From: Streptomyces piniterrae
GTDB lineage: Bacteria; Actinomycetota; Actinomycetes; Streptomycetales; Streptomycetaceae
Assembly (NCBI RefSeq): GCF_005048155.1
Contig: NZ_SUMB01000015.1
Location: 62,001-126,000, forward strand
Direction of reading: 5' to 3'
Length of the DNA: 64,000 nucleotides
Shown here: positions 8,690 to 17,697 of the stretch, piece after piece
How positions within the stretch are numbered: position 1 is the first letter of the stretch
Layout: each line of letters opens with the position of its first letter
The notes under the pieces: generated by a model
Seen by the model: the letters and a program-made list of their open reading frames with translations, nothing else
The model's database searches: none
What the model was told of the DNA's origin: nothing
Program-made: the position numbers and the translations under genes

Positions 8690-9579
8690 GCCGTACTGCC
8701 CGTGCCGCCGCTGCCGGCCGCACCCGCCGCGGTCTGCACCGCGCGTGCCACCCGTACCGCGTCCGCGCTCGCCCTGACCTCGTGCACCCGCACCGCCCAG
8801 GCCCCCTCTCGCGCCACGATCGCCGACACCGCCGCCGTCGCGGCGTCCCGCTCACGGGCCGGCGGCGGGGTGGCTCCCGCGCCGCCTGCCAGCACCCTGC
8901 CCAGGAAGCGTTTCCTCGAAGCGGCCACGAGCAGCGGCCGGCCCAGCGCCCGCAGTCGCGCCAGGTGGGCGATCAGTACGAGGTCGTGCTCGGCGTTCTT
9001 GGCGAAGCCCAGGCCCGGGTCGATGACGATCCGCTCCGGGTCGATGCCGCCGGTCACCGCGCGCTCCATGCTCTGCGCGAGCTCGTCGACGACCTCCGTG
9101 ACGACATCGGCGTAGACGGCGCGGTTGTTCATGTCGATCGACTGGCCGCGCCAGTGCATCACGACGAACGGCACATGGGACGCGGCCACCACCCGCACCA
9201 TCGCCGGGTCGGCGGCGCCCGCGCTCACATCGTTGACCAGCCGCGCCCCGGCCTCCACGGCCCGCTCGGCGACCGATGCGCGCATGGTGTCGACGGACAC
9301 CACGGCGCCGGCCGCCGCCAGTTCCCGTACGACCGGGACGACCCGGCGCAGCTCCTCGGCCTCGTCCACCCGCGCCGCGCCGGGGCGGGTCGACTCGCCG
9401 CCCACGTCGACCATGTCGGCGCCCTGCGCGACCAGGTCGAGACCGTGTTTGACGGCGAGTTCGGTGTCGAACCACTGGCCGCCGTCGGAGAACGAATCGG
9501 GCGTCACATTGACGACGCCCATCACCGCGCAGCGGTCCCAGTCCGGCAGTCCGGCCACCCGGCCACGCAAGGTACTCAT
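8686..9579 (-). CDS. folP: Dihydropteroate synthase
   Basis: FolP condenses 6-hydroxymethyl-dihydropterin pyrophosphate with p-aminobenzoate and is the sulfonamide target. The 297-residue TIM-barrel protein has MGVVNVTPDSFSDGG (Mg and pyrophosphate loop), the DVGGESTRPG motif, VSVDTMRA, NDVSAG, the IDPGLGFAK segment, and ASRKRF near the end of the barrel. It heads the operon folP, NTF2-like, folB, folK, DUF3180. The last 20 residues are Gly/Ala-rich. No mutation typical of sulfonamide resistance can be judged by eye. Confidence 0.95.
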   Translation of the reverse strand: MSTLRGRVAGLPDWDRCAVMGVVNVTPDSFSDGGQWFDTELAVKHGLDLVAQGADMVDVGGESTRPGAARVDEAEELRRVVPVVRELAAAGAVVSVDTMRASVAERAVEAGARLVNDVSAGAADPAMVRVVAASHVPFVVMHWRGQSIDMNNRAVYADVVTEVVDELAQSMERAVTGGIDPERIVIDPGLGFAKNAEHDLVLIAHLARLRALGRPLLVAASRKRFLGRVLAGGAGATPPPARERDAATAAVSAIVAREGAWAVRVHEVRASADAVRVARAVQTAAGAAGSGGTGSTA

Positions 9580-9703
9580 GGCACCAGCCTAGGCCGTGTG
9601 CCGACCGGCCGGATTGCGGCTACTGGCTGGGGCGCGGGGCGGTCCGCGGGCCCGGAAGCGCGGGTGGCCCGCCGGCCGGTCCGCCCCGTACGGCGGTCGC
9701 CGC

Positions 9704-11551
9704 TCAGGCCGCCCGCTCGACCGCCACGGCCGAGCGGACCCGCTCCGCCGTGTGCGCACAGGGCCGCGGCTCGGGGGCCCGCTTGCGGCGCAGTACGCGC
9801 GGCAGGCCGAGCTCCAGGTAGCCCTCGGCCTGGAGTGCGGCGAGGCCGATACGGGGGATGTCGCGGCTGTTGCGGAAGACCACGAAGCGGGGCTCCCAGC
9901 GGGGCCGGAACTTGTCGTTGAACTTGTAGAGCGACTCGATCTGGTACCAGCGGGACAGGAAGATCAGCATGCCGCGCCAGATCCGGATGACCGGCCCGGC
10001 GCCGAGCTTCTCGCCTCGCTCCAGGGAGGAGCGGAACACCGCGAAGTTCAGCGACACCTGCTTGATCCGCAGGTCCGGCGCGGCCTGCAGCGCCGCGACG
10101 ATCAGCAGCTCGTTCATGCCGGGGTCGGCGCTGCGGTCGCGCCGCATCAGCTCCAGGGAGATGCCGCTGTCCCCCCACGGCACGAAGTGCTGCATGGCCT
10201 TGAGGTCCCCGTACGGTCCCGGCTCCTCGCCCTCGCCGGGCGCCAGATGGGCGGTGGCGATCACCGCGTCGCCGTCGGCCACCGCGTCGATCCGGCCCAG
10301 CGCCATGGAGAAGCCGCGCTCGGTGTCGGTGTCCCGCCAGGCGTCCGCGGCCTTCTGGATCCGGGCCAGCTCCTCCGGTTCCAGGTCGCGCACCCGCCGC
10401 ACCCGGGTCTCGTAGCCGTTGCGCTCGATGCGCTTGACCATCTGCCGGACGTTGCGCATCGCCCGGCCGGTCAGGGTGAAGTCCGCCACGTCCACGATCG
10501 CCTCGTCGCCGAGCTCCAGCGCGTCCATGCCGGTCTCCCGGGTCCACACCTGGCCGCCGGTCTCGCTGCAACCGGTGACCGCCGGCGTCCAGGAGTGCGC
10601 CTGCGCCTCGGCCATGAAGCGCTCGATGGCCCCCGGCCAGGCTTCGACATCGCCGATCGGATCGCCGCTGGCGAGCATCACGCCGGAGATCACCCGGTAG
10701 CAGACGGCGGCCTTGCCGGTCGGCGAGAAGACCACGCCCTTGTCGTGGCGGAGCGCGAAGTAGCCGAGCGAGTCCCGGGCGCCGTGTTTGTCGAGCAGTT
10801 CCCGCAGCCGCTGCTCGTCGTCGTCGGTCAGCCGGGCCGCCGGGTGCTCGGGGCGGAAGGCGAGGTAGGCGGTGGTGGCGACGGTGAGCAGGCCGAGCGC
10901 GCCGAGGGAGTAGCCGACGGTGTAGTCGACCTGGTGGGTGTAGCCGATCGGGCCCTCGAAGCCGAACAGGCCCCACAGGACGTGCTGCGCCCGGTCCCAG
11001 AAGGACGGCGAGCCGATGATCTTGTGGGGGTGGGAGCTGACGATCACCATGCCGATGGCGAAGCTCGCGCCGCCGAGGACGACGAGATTGGCGACGGCCT
11101 TCCAGCGGCTGCGCGGGTCGGGGAGGGCCGCGAAGGCGCGCCGGTGGCGGACCAGGAACAGCAGCAGGGCGAGCGAGAGCACCGCTCCGAAAACGGAGTG
11201 GCGGTAGACGAGCTGAGCGGCGATCCCCACCGGGAGCAGCGCCACGGCCGCCCCCCAGGCCCGTCGCTTACGCCGTTTGAGGCCGTGCGCCAGCAGAAGC
11301 AGCAGGATGCCGACGACGATCGAGGCGGCGGCCGCCAGCGGGCTCACCGCGCCCGGCAGGACCTCGGCCAGGGCGTGCACCCGGCTGTGCCGGAACCGCG
11401 GAAACACACCGGCCGCCAGGTTCAGCAGGCCCACGACCACACCGGCCGTGCCGACGATCCCGGGCACCGATTCGGGCTTCGGGCCACGGAGCCAGCGTGG
11501 CGTTCGCCACGCAACCGTCTCCGACTTTTCGCCATCTTGCCTGTCAGACAT
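9704..11551 (-). CDS. MprF-like membrane protein with a DUF2156 aminoacyltransferase domain
   Basis: A 615-residue protein with about six transmembrane segments in residues 30-230, then a soluble region from about residue 240 that corresponds to the DUF2156 GNAT-like domain of MprF/LysX proteins, which transfer lysine or alanine from tRNA to phosphatidylglycerol. Landmarks are YFALRHDKGVVFSPTGKAAVCYRV, the SGDPIGD motif, and the C-terminal FRNSRDIPRIGLAALQAEGYL. There is no lysyl-tRNA synthetase domain of the LysX type. ATG 11551 is chosen; an in-frame GTG at 11554 is equally possible. It is divergent from the esterase gene. The acceptor lipid and amino acid are not shown by the sequence. Confidence 0.85.
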   Translation of the reverse strand: MSDRQDGEKSETVAWRTPRWLRGPKPESVPGIVGTAGVVVGLLNLAAGVFPRFRHSRVHALAEVLPGAVSPLAAAASIVVGILLLLLAHGLKRRKRRAWGAAVALLPVGIAAQLVYRHSVFGAVLSLALLLFLVRHRRAFAALPDPRSRWKAVANLVVLGGASFAIGMVIVSSHPHKIIGSPSFWDRAQHVLWGLFGFEGPIGYTHQVDYTVGYSLGALGLLTVATTAYLAFRPEHPAARLTDDDEQRLRELLDKHGARDSLGYFALRHDKGVVFSPTGKAAVCYRVISGVMLASGDPIGDVEAWPGAIERFMAEAQAHSWTPAVTGCSETGGQVWTRETGMDALELGDEAIVDVADFTLTGRAMRNVRQMVKRIERNGYETRVRRVRDLEPEELARIQKAADAWRDTDTERGFSMALGRIDAVADGDAVIATAHLAPGEGEEPGPYGDLKAMQHFVPWGDSGISLELMRRDRSADPGMNELLIVAALQAAPDLRIKQVSLNFAVFRSSLERGEKLGAGPVIRIWRGMLIFLSRWYQIESLYKFNDKFRPRWEPRFVVFRNSRDIPRIGLAALQAEGYLELGLPRVLRRKRAPEPRPCAHTAERVRSAVAVERAA

Positions 11552-11692
11552 CACTTTCCCGTCGCCCCGGTCGAGAGAACGTGCGAGCCTTGTCGCAGCA
11601 TCTGGACTTTTTGCGCCCTGTATGACGGCGTTTCAGGGCTCGGGGTTCCATTCGCGGCAGGGATGGGCCGGCCGCCCGGAAGAAAGCACCAC

Positions 11693-12808
11693 ATGGGTCT
11701 CACCAGCAAGAAAGTGCTGCTTATAGCCGTCCTCATAGCAGTGGCACTGTTTGTCCTCACGATTTGGCTCTGGCCGCGCCTTTCCAGGGGAAACTGGCGC
11801 GCGGTCGTCGGCCGGATCGGTCTGCTTCTGGCGACCCAGCTCTCCCTCTTCGCCTCGGTCGGCCTGATGGCCAACAATTCCTTCGGCTTCTACGCGTCCT
11901 GGGCCGACCTCTTCGGCCAGGAGCAGGAGCCGGGCGTGGTCACCAATTACGAGACGGGCCCGAACGGCACCAAGCTGAAGATGCTGGGCACCGAGCACCT
12001 CAGCATCCAGGGCGGCTCCAAGCCGAAGGTCGCGGGACGGATCGAGAAGGTCCTGGTCCGCGGCGAGCAGTCCAAGATCACCAGCCCCGCGTTCGTCTAT
12101 CTGCCGCCGCAGTACTTCCAGCACAAGTACGCCGGGAAGAAGTTCCCCGCGACCGTGGTCCTCACCGGCTACCCGGGCACCGCCCAGGCCCTCTACAAGA
12201 AGCTGCATTTCCCGCAGACGCAGCACGGCCTGCTCAAGCAGAAGAAGATGCAGCCGACCATTCTGGTGATGATGCGGCCGACCGTGGCGCCGCCCCGTGA
12301 CACGGAGTGCGTGGACATACCCAACGGCCCGCAGACCGAGACGTTCTTCACCAAGGACCTGCGGGCCGATATATCCCAGCACTACCGCATCGGCACCGAG
12401 GCCAAGAACTGGGGCATCATCGGCGACTCCACCGGCGGCTACTGCGCGCTGAAGATGACCATGCGCCACCCCGAGGCGTTCTCCACCGGCGCCGCCCTCT
12501 CCGGCAACTACAAGGCCCCCATCGACGCCACCACCGGCGACCTCTTCGGCGGCAACCCCCAGCTGGAGCGCGAGAACAACCTCCTGTGGCGCCAGAAGAA
12601 CATGGCAGCGCCGCCGGTGAACCTCCTGGTCACCACCAGCAAGCAGGGCGAGGAGAACTACCAGAAGACGCTGCAGTTCATCCAGCAGACGAAGTCGCCC
12701 TCGCGCATCTCGTCGATCATCCTCGACAGCGGCGGCCACAACTTCAACACCTGGCGCCGTGAGATCCCCGCCGCCCTGGAATGGATCGGGCAGCACCTCA
12801 AGCCCTGA
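11693..12808 (+). CDS. Membrane-anchored alpha/beta-hydrolase esterase (antigen 85/esterase D type)
   Basis: A 371-residue protein with two N-terminal hydrophobic segments (about 7-27 and 37-60), followed by an extracytoplasmic alpha/beta-hydrolase domain. The nucleophile motif is GIIGDSTGGY with Ser246, and a histidine follows in DSGGHNFNTW near the end, as in the esterase family that includes mycolyltransferase-like proteins. The open frame continues upstream for 2 kb as an antisense artefact; ATG 11693 is chosen since it gives the first membrane segment and has GGAAG 11 bases upstream. The substrate is unknown. Being divergent from an MprF-like gene suggests a cell-envelope role, which is inference. 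Confidence 0.85.
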   Translation: MGLTSKKVLLIAVLIAVALFVLTIWLWPRLSRGNWRAVVGRIGLLLATQLSLFASVGLMANNSFGFYASWADLFGQEQEPGVVTNYETGPNGTKLKMLGTEHLSIQGGSKPKVAGRIEKVLVRGEQSKITSPAFVYLPPQYFQHKYAGKKFPATVVLTGYPGTAQALYKKLHFPQTQHGLLKQKKMQPTILVMMRPTVAPPRDTECVDIPNGPQTETFFTKDLRADISQHYRIGTEAKNWGIIGDSTGGYCALKMTMRHPEAFSTGAALSGNYKAPIDATTGDLFGGNPQLERENNLLWRQKNMAAPPVNLLVTTSKQGEENYQKTLQFIQQTKSPSRISSIILDSGGHNFNTWRREIPAALEWIGQHLKP

Positions 12809-12890
12809 GCCGCCACCGGGCGGCCCCGGCTCCCTCCCCGGAAACCGGGACTAGCGGGCCACTACCAGCGGCCCTGGCCAGCGGCCCTGA

Positions 12891-13496
12891 CTAACGGGCC
12901 ATTATCAGGCTCATCGCCTCGGCCCGGGTCGAGGAGTCCCGCAGCTGTCCGCGCACCGCGGACGTCGTCGTCTTGGCGCCGGGCTTGCGTATCCCGCGCA
13001 CCGACATGCACATGTGCTCGGCCTCGATCACCACGATCGCTCCGCGCGCTTCGAGAATGCGCATCAGGGAGTCGGCGATCTGCGTGGTCAGCCGCTCCTG
13101 CACCTGCGGGCGGCGGGCGTAGACCTCCACGAGCCGGGCCAGCTTGGACAGCCCGGTGATCTTGCCGTTCTCCGCCGGAATGTAGCCGACATGCGCCACG
13201 CCGTGGAACGGCAGGAGATGGTGTTCGCACAAAGACACGATCTCGATGTCCTTCACCAGGACCATCTCGTCGTGCCCGAGGTCGAAGGTGGTCGTCAGGA
13301 CGTCCTCCGGCTGCTGCCACAGGCCCGCCAGGATCTCCTTGTACGCCCGGGCCACCCGCGCCGGCGTCTCCAGCAGTCCCTCACGGTCCGGATCCTCGCC
13401 GACCGCGATGAGCAGTTCACGTACGGCGTTTTCGGCGCGCTTCTCGTCGAAAACGCCGATCTTGCCTTCGACGTCCAGCGTCACAGGGTCCGTCAT
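12891..13496 (-). CDS. folE: GTP cyclohydrolase I
   Basis: FolE converts GTP to 7,8-dihydroneopterin triphosphate, the first step of folate synthesis. The 201-residue protein carries the zinc ligands Cys90 and His93 in SLCEHH and Cys163 in EHMCM, and the catalytic-site segments HGVAHVGYIP and QVQERLTTQIA. ATG 13496 is chosen (GAGG six bases upstream and the family start MTDPVTLDVEG); the open frame extends 26 codons further. It follows ftsH on the same strand with a 106-base gap. Confidence 0.95.
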   Translation of the reverse strand: MTDPVTLDVEGKIGVFDEKRAENAVRELLIAVGEDPDREGLLETPARVARAYKEILAGLWQQPEDVLTTTFDLGHDEMVLVKDIEIVSLCEHHLLPFHGVAHVGYIPAENGKITGLSKLARLVEVYARRPQVQERLTTQIADSLMRILEARGAIVVIEAEHMCMSVRGIRKPGAKTTTSAVRGQLRDSSTRAEAMSLIMAR

Positions 13497-13602
13497 GTGG
13501 TGCCTCGTTCCTTCTGCGCCCGCTCGAAACGCGGAATGCCGCGCCCCCAGGCTAAAACCTGCGGGGCGCGGCATTCATTCCGGGGCCGATGTGACCCTCG
13601 GC

Positions 13603-15615
13603 TCAGCTCTCCGGGCGCGGCTCCTCGGCGACGTCCGCCTTCTCCGTGGAGACGGTGGTCGTCGTCGGCACCGAGCCGTTGGCCGGGCTCAGCTCCTTGG
13701 GCGACAGCACCGGCGGGCGGGTCGAGGGCGTACGACGGGAGGAGCCGGTCCACGCCGGGCGGGCCGGGCGCTTCACGATGTGCTTGAAGATCTCCGCGAC
13801 CTCCTCCTTGCCCAGCGTCTCCTTCTCCAGGAGGGCCAGGACGAGGTTGTCGAGCACATCCCGGTTCTCGACCAGGATCTCCCACGCCTCGTTGTGCGCG
13901 GTCTCGATGAGCTTCTTGACTTCCTCATCGACCAGCGCGGCGACCTCTTCCGAGTAGTCGCGCTGGTGACCCATCTCACGGCCCAGGAAGGGCTCGGAGT
14001 TGTCGGTGCCGAACTTGATCGCGCCGAGCCGCTCGGTCATGCCGTACTGCGTGACCATCGCGCGGGCCGTGGCGGTGGCCTTCTCGATGTCGTTCGCGGC
14101 GCCCGTGGTCGGGTCGTGGAAGACCAGCTCCTCCGCCGCGCGCCCGCCCAGCATGTACGCCAGCTGGTCGAGCATCTCGTTGCGGGTGGTGGAGTACTTG
14201 TCCTCGTCGGGCAGGACCATGGTGTAGCCCAGGGCCCGGCCGCGGGACAGGATCGTGATCTTGTGGACCGGGTCGGAGTTCGGTGAGGCCGCCGCGACCA
14301 GGGCGTGTCCGCCCTCGTGGTACGCGGTGATCTTCTTCTCCTTGTCGGACATGATCCGGGTCCGCTTCTGCGGTCCGGCCACGACACGGTCGATCGCCTC
14401 GTCCAGGAACTTGTTGTCGATCAGCTTGGCGTCACTGCGGGCCGTGAGCAGCGCGGCCTCGTTGAGGACGTTGGACAGATCGGCACCGGTGAAGCCGGGG
14501 GTGCGCTTGGCGACGGCCGAGAGGTCGACGTCCGGGGCGACCGGCTTGCCCTTCTGGTGCACCTTGAGGATCTCCAGGCGGCCCTGCATGTCCGGGCGGT
14601 CGACGGCGATCTGCCGGTCGAAGCGGCCGGGACGCAGCAGCGCCGGGTCGAGGATGTCCGGCCGGTTCGTGGCGGCGATGAGGATCACGCCGCCCTTCAC
14701 GTCGAAGCCGTCCATCTCGACGAGGAGCTGGTTGAGGGTCTGCTCACGCTCGTCGTGGCCACCGCCGAGGCCCGCACCGCGGTGCCGGCCGACGGCGTCG
14801 ATCTCGTCGACGAAGACGATCGCCGGGGCGTTCGCCTTGGCCTGCTCGAAGAGGTCGCGCACCCGGGAGGCACCGACGCCGACGAACATCTCGACGAAGT
14901 CGGAGCCGGAGATCGAGTAGAACGGGACGCCGGCCTCACCGGCGACGGCGCGGGCGAGCAGCGTCTTGCCCGTTCCGGGCGGGCCGTACAGCAGTACGCC
15001 CTTGGGGATCTTGGCGCCGACGGCCTGGAACTTCGCCGGCTCCTGCAGGAACTCCTTGATCTCGTGGAGTTCCTCGACCGCCTCATCGGACCCCGCGACG
15101 TCCGAGAACGTCGTCTTGGGGGTGTCCTTGGTGATGAGCTTCGCCTTGGACTTCCCGAAGTTCATCACCCGGGAGCCGCCGCCCTGCATCTGGTTCATCA
15201 GGAACAGGAAGACGACCACGATGAGGACGAAGGGGAGCAGCGACAGCAGCACACCGACGAACGGGTTCTGCTTCGACGGCTCGACGGTGTAGCCGTCCTT
15301 GATCTCCTTCGTCAGGTACTTGGACTGCAGTTGCTTGGCCAGATCGACGCCCTGGTCGCCGATGTAGCTCGCCTGGATCTTGTTGGAGCCGTCGATCTTG
15401 TTGTCGCCCGACAGCTCGACCTTGATCTTGTTCTCGTCGCCGGTCGTCAGCTCGGCGGATTTCACCTTGTTGTCAACGATCGCCTTGACGACCTGACCGG
15501 TGTCCACCGTCTTGTAGCCGCCGGACGAGCCGACGACCTGCATCAACACGACCACGGCGAGGACGGCCAGCACGATCCACATGACCGGCCCACGGAAGTA
15601 TCGCTTCACGTCCAT
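13603..15615 (-). CDS. ftsH: ATP-dependent zinc metalloprotease FtsH
   Basis: A 670-residue membrane-bound AAA protease that degrades misfolded and regulatory membrane proteins. Two transmembrane segments (about 11-30 and 118-140) flank a periplasmic-type domain. Walker A is GPPGTGKT at 211-218, Walker B ends in DE at 270-271, and the zinc site is HEGGH at 433-437. The C-terminal 70 residues are Pro/Thr/Ser-rich. It is transcribed in the order tilS, hpt, ftsH, folE, a grouping conserved in actinobacteria and, for tilS-hpt-ftsH, in many bacteria. Confidence 0.97.
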   Translation of the reverse strand: MDVKRYFRGPVMWIVLAVLAVVVLMQVVGSSGGYKTVDTGQVVKAIVDNKVKSAELTTGDENKIKVELSGDNKIDGSNKIQASYIGDQGVDLAKQLQSKYLTKEIKDGYTVEPSKQNPFVGVLLSLLPFVLIVVVFLFLMNQMQGGGSRVMNFGKSKAKLITKDTPKTTFSDVAGSDEAVEELHEIKEFLQEPAKFQAVGAKIPKGVLLYGPPGTGKTLLARAVAGEAGVPFYSISGSDFVEMFVGVGASRVRDLFEQAKANAPAIVFVDEIDAVGRHRGAGLGGGHDEREQTLNQLLVEMDGFDVKGGVILIAATNRPDILDPALLRPGRFDRQIAVDRPDMQGRLEILKVHQKGKPVAPDVDLSAVAKRTPGFTGADLSNVLNEAALLTARSDAKLIDNKFLDEAIDRVVAGPQKRTRIMSDKEKKITAYHEGGHALVAAASPNSDPVHKITILSRGRALGYTMVLPDEDKYSTTRNEMLDQLAYMLGGRAAEELVFHDPTTGAANDIEKATATARAMVTQYGMTERLGAIKFGTDNSEPFLGREMGHQRDYSEEVAALVDEEVKKLIETAHNEAWEILVENRDVLDNLVLALLEKETLGKEEVAEIFKHIVKRPARPAWTGSSRRTPSTRPPVLSPKELSPANGSVPTTTTVSTEKADVAEEPRPES

Positions 15616-15807
15616 CCATACGGAGCCGCTTAGGCCCCGTCCCTCCTGCCACAGTGAGGCACAACGCCCTCGGGAGGGCTGGTCGTGCGTACGGTGTATT
15701 ACTGGCCCGAATAAAGCCTGCCTTCGGACGGTACCCCAGCATTGTCACCCGACGGCGCGCTGCGCGGTTAACAATGCGGCTTGCGATACCGCTCTCCCTG
15801 CTCCAAC

Positions 15808-15834
15808 GGCGGGAGACCCCGAAGGGTTCCCGCC
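15808..15834. terminator. Weak hairpin between hpt and ftsH
   Basis: GGCGGG (15808-15813) pairs with CCCGCC (15829-15834), with an inner CCC/GGG helix and a CGAA loop. It lies 27 bases past the hpt stop and could be a terminator or attenuator before ftsH. No U tract follows. Confidence 0.4.
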
Positions 15835-15860
15835 GGGCCAGGGAGGGCCGTACGGGGCTC

Positions 15861-16415
15861 TCAGCCGCCGTACACGTGCGGCGAGAGGGTACCGACGAAC
15901 GGCAGGTTGCGGTACTTCTCCGCGAAGTCCAGGCCGTAACCGACGACGAACTCGTTGGGGATGTCGAAGCCGATCCACTTCACGTCGATGGCGACCTTGG
16001 CGGCTTCCGGCTTGCGCAGCAGCGTGCAGACCTCCAGGGAGGCCGGCTCGCGCGAGCCGAGGTTGGACAGCAGCCACGACAGCGTCAGGCCGGAGTCGAT
16101 GATGTCCTCGACGATCAGGACGTGCTTGCCCTTGATGTCGGTGTCGAGGTCCTTGAGGATGCGGACCACACCGGAGGACTGGGTGCCCGCGCCGTAGGAC
16201 GACACGGCCATCCAGTCCATCGTGACGGGGGTGGACAGCGCACGCGCCAGGTCCGCCATCACCATCACGGCTCCCTTGAGGACGCCGATGATGAGCAGGT
16301 CCTTGCCCGCGTACTCCGCGTCGATCTTCGCGGCCAGCTCGGCCAGCTTCGCGTCGATCTCTTCTTTGCTGATGAGTACCGACTTAAGGTCGGCGCCCAT
16401 GTCCTTGTCGTCCAC
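15861..16415 (-). CDS. hpt: Hypoxanthine phosphoribosyltransferase
   Basis: Purine salvage enzyme that makes IMP (and GMP) from hypoxanthine (guanine) and PRPP. The 184-residue protein has the PRPP-binding motif VLIVEDIIDSGLTL, the substrate loop VSSYGAGTQSSG, and DIPNEFVVGYGLD near the end. GTG 16415 (VDDKDMGADL) is chosen because family members start there; the frame is open to ATG 16463 and no start has a strong ribosome-binding site, so the N terminus is uncertain by up to 16 residues. It lies between tilS and ftsH. Confidence 0.93.
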   Translation of the reverse strand: MDDKDMGADLKSVLISKEEIDAKLAELAAKIDAEYAGKDLLIIGVLKGAVMVMADLARALSTPVTMDWMAVSSYGAGTQSSGVVRILKDLDTDIKGKHVLIVEDIIDSGLTLSWLLSNLGSREPASLEVCTLLRKPEAAKVAIDVKWIGFDIPNEFVVGYGLDFAEKYRNLPFVGTLSPHVYGG

Positions 16416-16491
16416 CCGTGCCACTCTCGTTCGGTTCGGTGTCATGTCAGTCGTGAGACTCATGAAGCGGGGCAGTGTGCGGTGCTGCGGC

Positions 16492-17499
16492 TCAGCCCTG
16501 CCGAATCACCAGTCTGCCACCCTGCCGTCGCACACCTACGCGCCCGGGGAGGTTGATGGCGCCCTGCCCGCGCCAGGCCGTGATCAGCCGGTCGACTTCT
16601 TCGATGTGGCGGGCGAAGAGCGAACCGGCGGGTGAGCCCGCGCCGATGACAGCCCGGCGCAGCACCCGGCGGCGCACCGCGGGGGGCAGCGCGAAGAGGG
16701 CCGCGATGTCGAGGCCGCCGCTTTCGTCGAGCACCGTGCCCTCCGCGTCGGCCGCCCAGGCGTCCAGCGCGTCGGCGTCGTCGCGGGAGAGCTGCGCGGT
16801 ACGGGCGAGGGCCTCGACGACGCCCTTGCCGAGAGCTTTCTCCAGGGCGGGCAGTCCTTCGTGGCGCAGCCGTGAGCGGGTGTACGCGGGGTCGGTGTTG
16901 TGCGGGTCGTCCCAGACGGGCAGCGACTGGATGAGGCACGCCTTGCGGGCGGTCTGGCGGTCCACGTCCAGGAAGGGCCGGCGGTAGCGGCCGTCCCGCC
17001 CGGTGGTCGCGGCCATGCCGGACAGGGAGCGGGTGCCGGAGCCGCGGGCGAGGCCGAGCAGCACCGTTTCCGCTTGGTCGTCACGGGTGTGGCCGAGGAG
17101 GACCGCGGCGGCGCCGAGGCGCTCCGCGGTGGCGTCGAGCGCGGCGTAGCGGGCGTCGCGGGCGGCGGCTTCCGGCCCTCCCCCGCGGCCCACCTGGACC
17201 GCGACGGTCTCCACGGGGTCGAGCCGCAGGGCCCGCAGCCGCAGGGCGACCTCGGTGGCGCGGAGGTCCGAGCCGTCCTGGAGGCCGTGGTCGATGGTGA
17301 CGCCCCCGGCGCGGACGCCCAGCTTGGGGGCTTCGAAGGCGAGAGCGGAGGCGAGCGCCATGGAGTCGGCGCCGCCGGAGCAGGCGACGAGCACGAGCGG
17401 GGAGCCCTGCCGGTCCTGCGCGAAGTGGTCGTTCAGTACGTCGTGGAGTACGCGGCGGACCGCCAGGCGTATCGCGGCGACCGCTGGATGGGGACCCAT
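16492..17499 (-). CDS. tilS: tRNA(Ile)-lysidine synthase
   Basis: TilS adds lysine to C34 of tRNA-Ile(CAU) so that it reads AUA. The 335-residue protein has the PP-loop SGGADS at residues 41-46, the family motifs TIDHGLQ, GHTRDDQAETVLLGLARGSG, and DPHNTDPAYTRSRLRHE. ATG 17499 is selected over an in-frame upstream start at 17562 because the fold starts directly after it and GGAAACGGAC precedes it. It is the first gene of the tilS-hpt-ftsH-folE run. Actinobacterial TilS lacks part of the E. coli C-terminal domain, consistent with the length here. Confidence 0.94.
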   Translation of the reverse strand: MGPHPAVAAIRLAVRRVLHDVLNDHFAQDRQGSPLVLVACSGGADSMALASALAFEAPKLGVRAGGVTIDHGLQDGSDLRATEVALRLRALRLDPVETVAVQVGRGGGPEAAARDARYAALDATAERLGAAAVLLGHTRDDQAETVLLGLARGSGTRSLSGMAATTGRDGRYRRPFLDVDRQTARKACLIQSLPVWDDPHNTDPAYTRSRLRHEGLPALEKALGKGVVEALARTAQLSRDDADALDAWAADAEGTVLDESGGLDIAALFALPPAVRRRVLRRAVIGAGSPAGSLFARHIEEVDRLITAWRGQGAINLPGRVGVRRQGGRLVIRQG

Positions 17500-17697
17500 G
17501 TCCGTTTCCAATCGTTCAGCTGGGAGCTGGAGAGCCTCGGGCCGTGGACGCTGAATCGTCACACAGAGTGCCTAGATGGTGACAGAGGCGAGCAGTTCCC
17601 CGAGCATTGCACGCCTATCCATCGGTCACGGTCCCTCGGACGAGTGATAGAAGGGGCGCTCTTCTGCCGTGCAGCGTGCCCAGCTCACGCCGTACGG

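Noticed and set aside
9596..11692. A 700-codon N-terminal extension of the esterase frame
   Set aside because: It is antisense to the MprF-like gene, has no family pattern and exists only because of high third-position GC. The esterase has a good membrane-anchor start at 11693.
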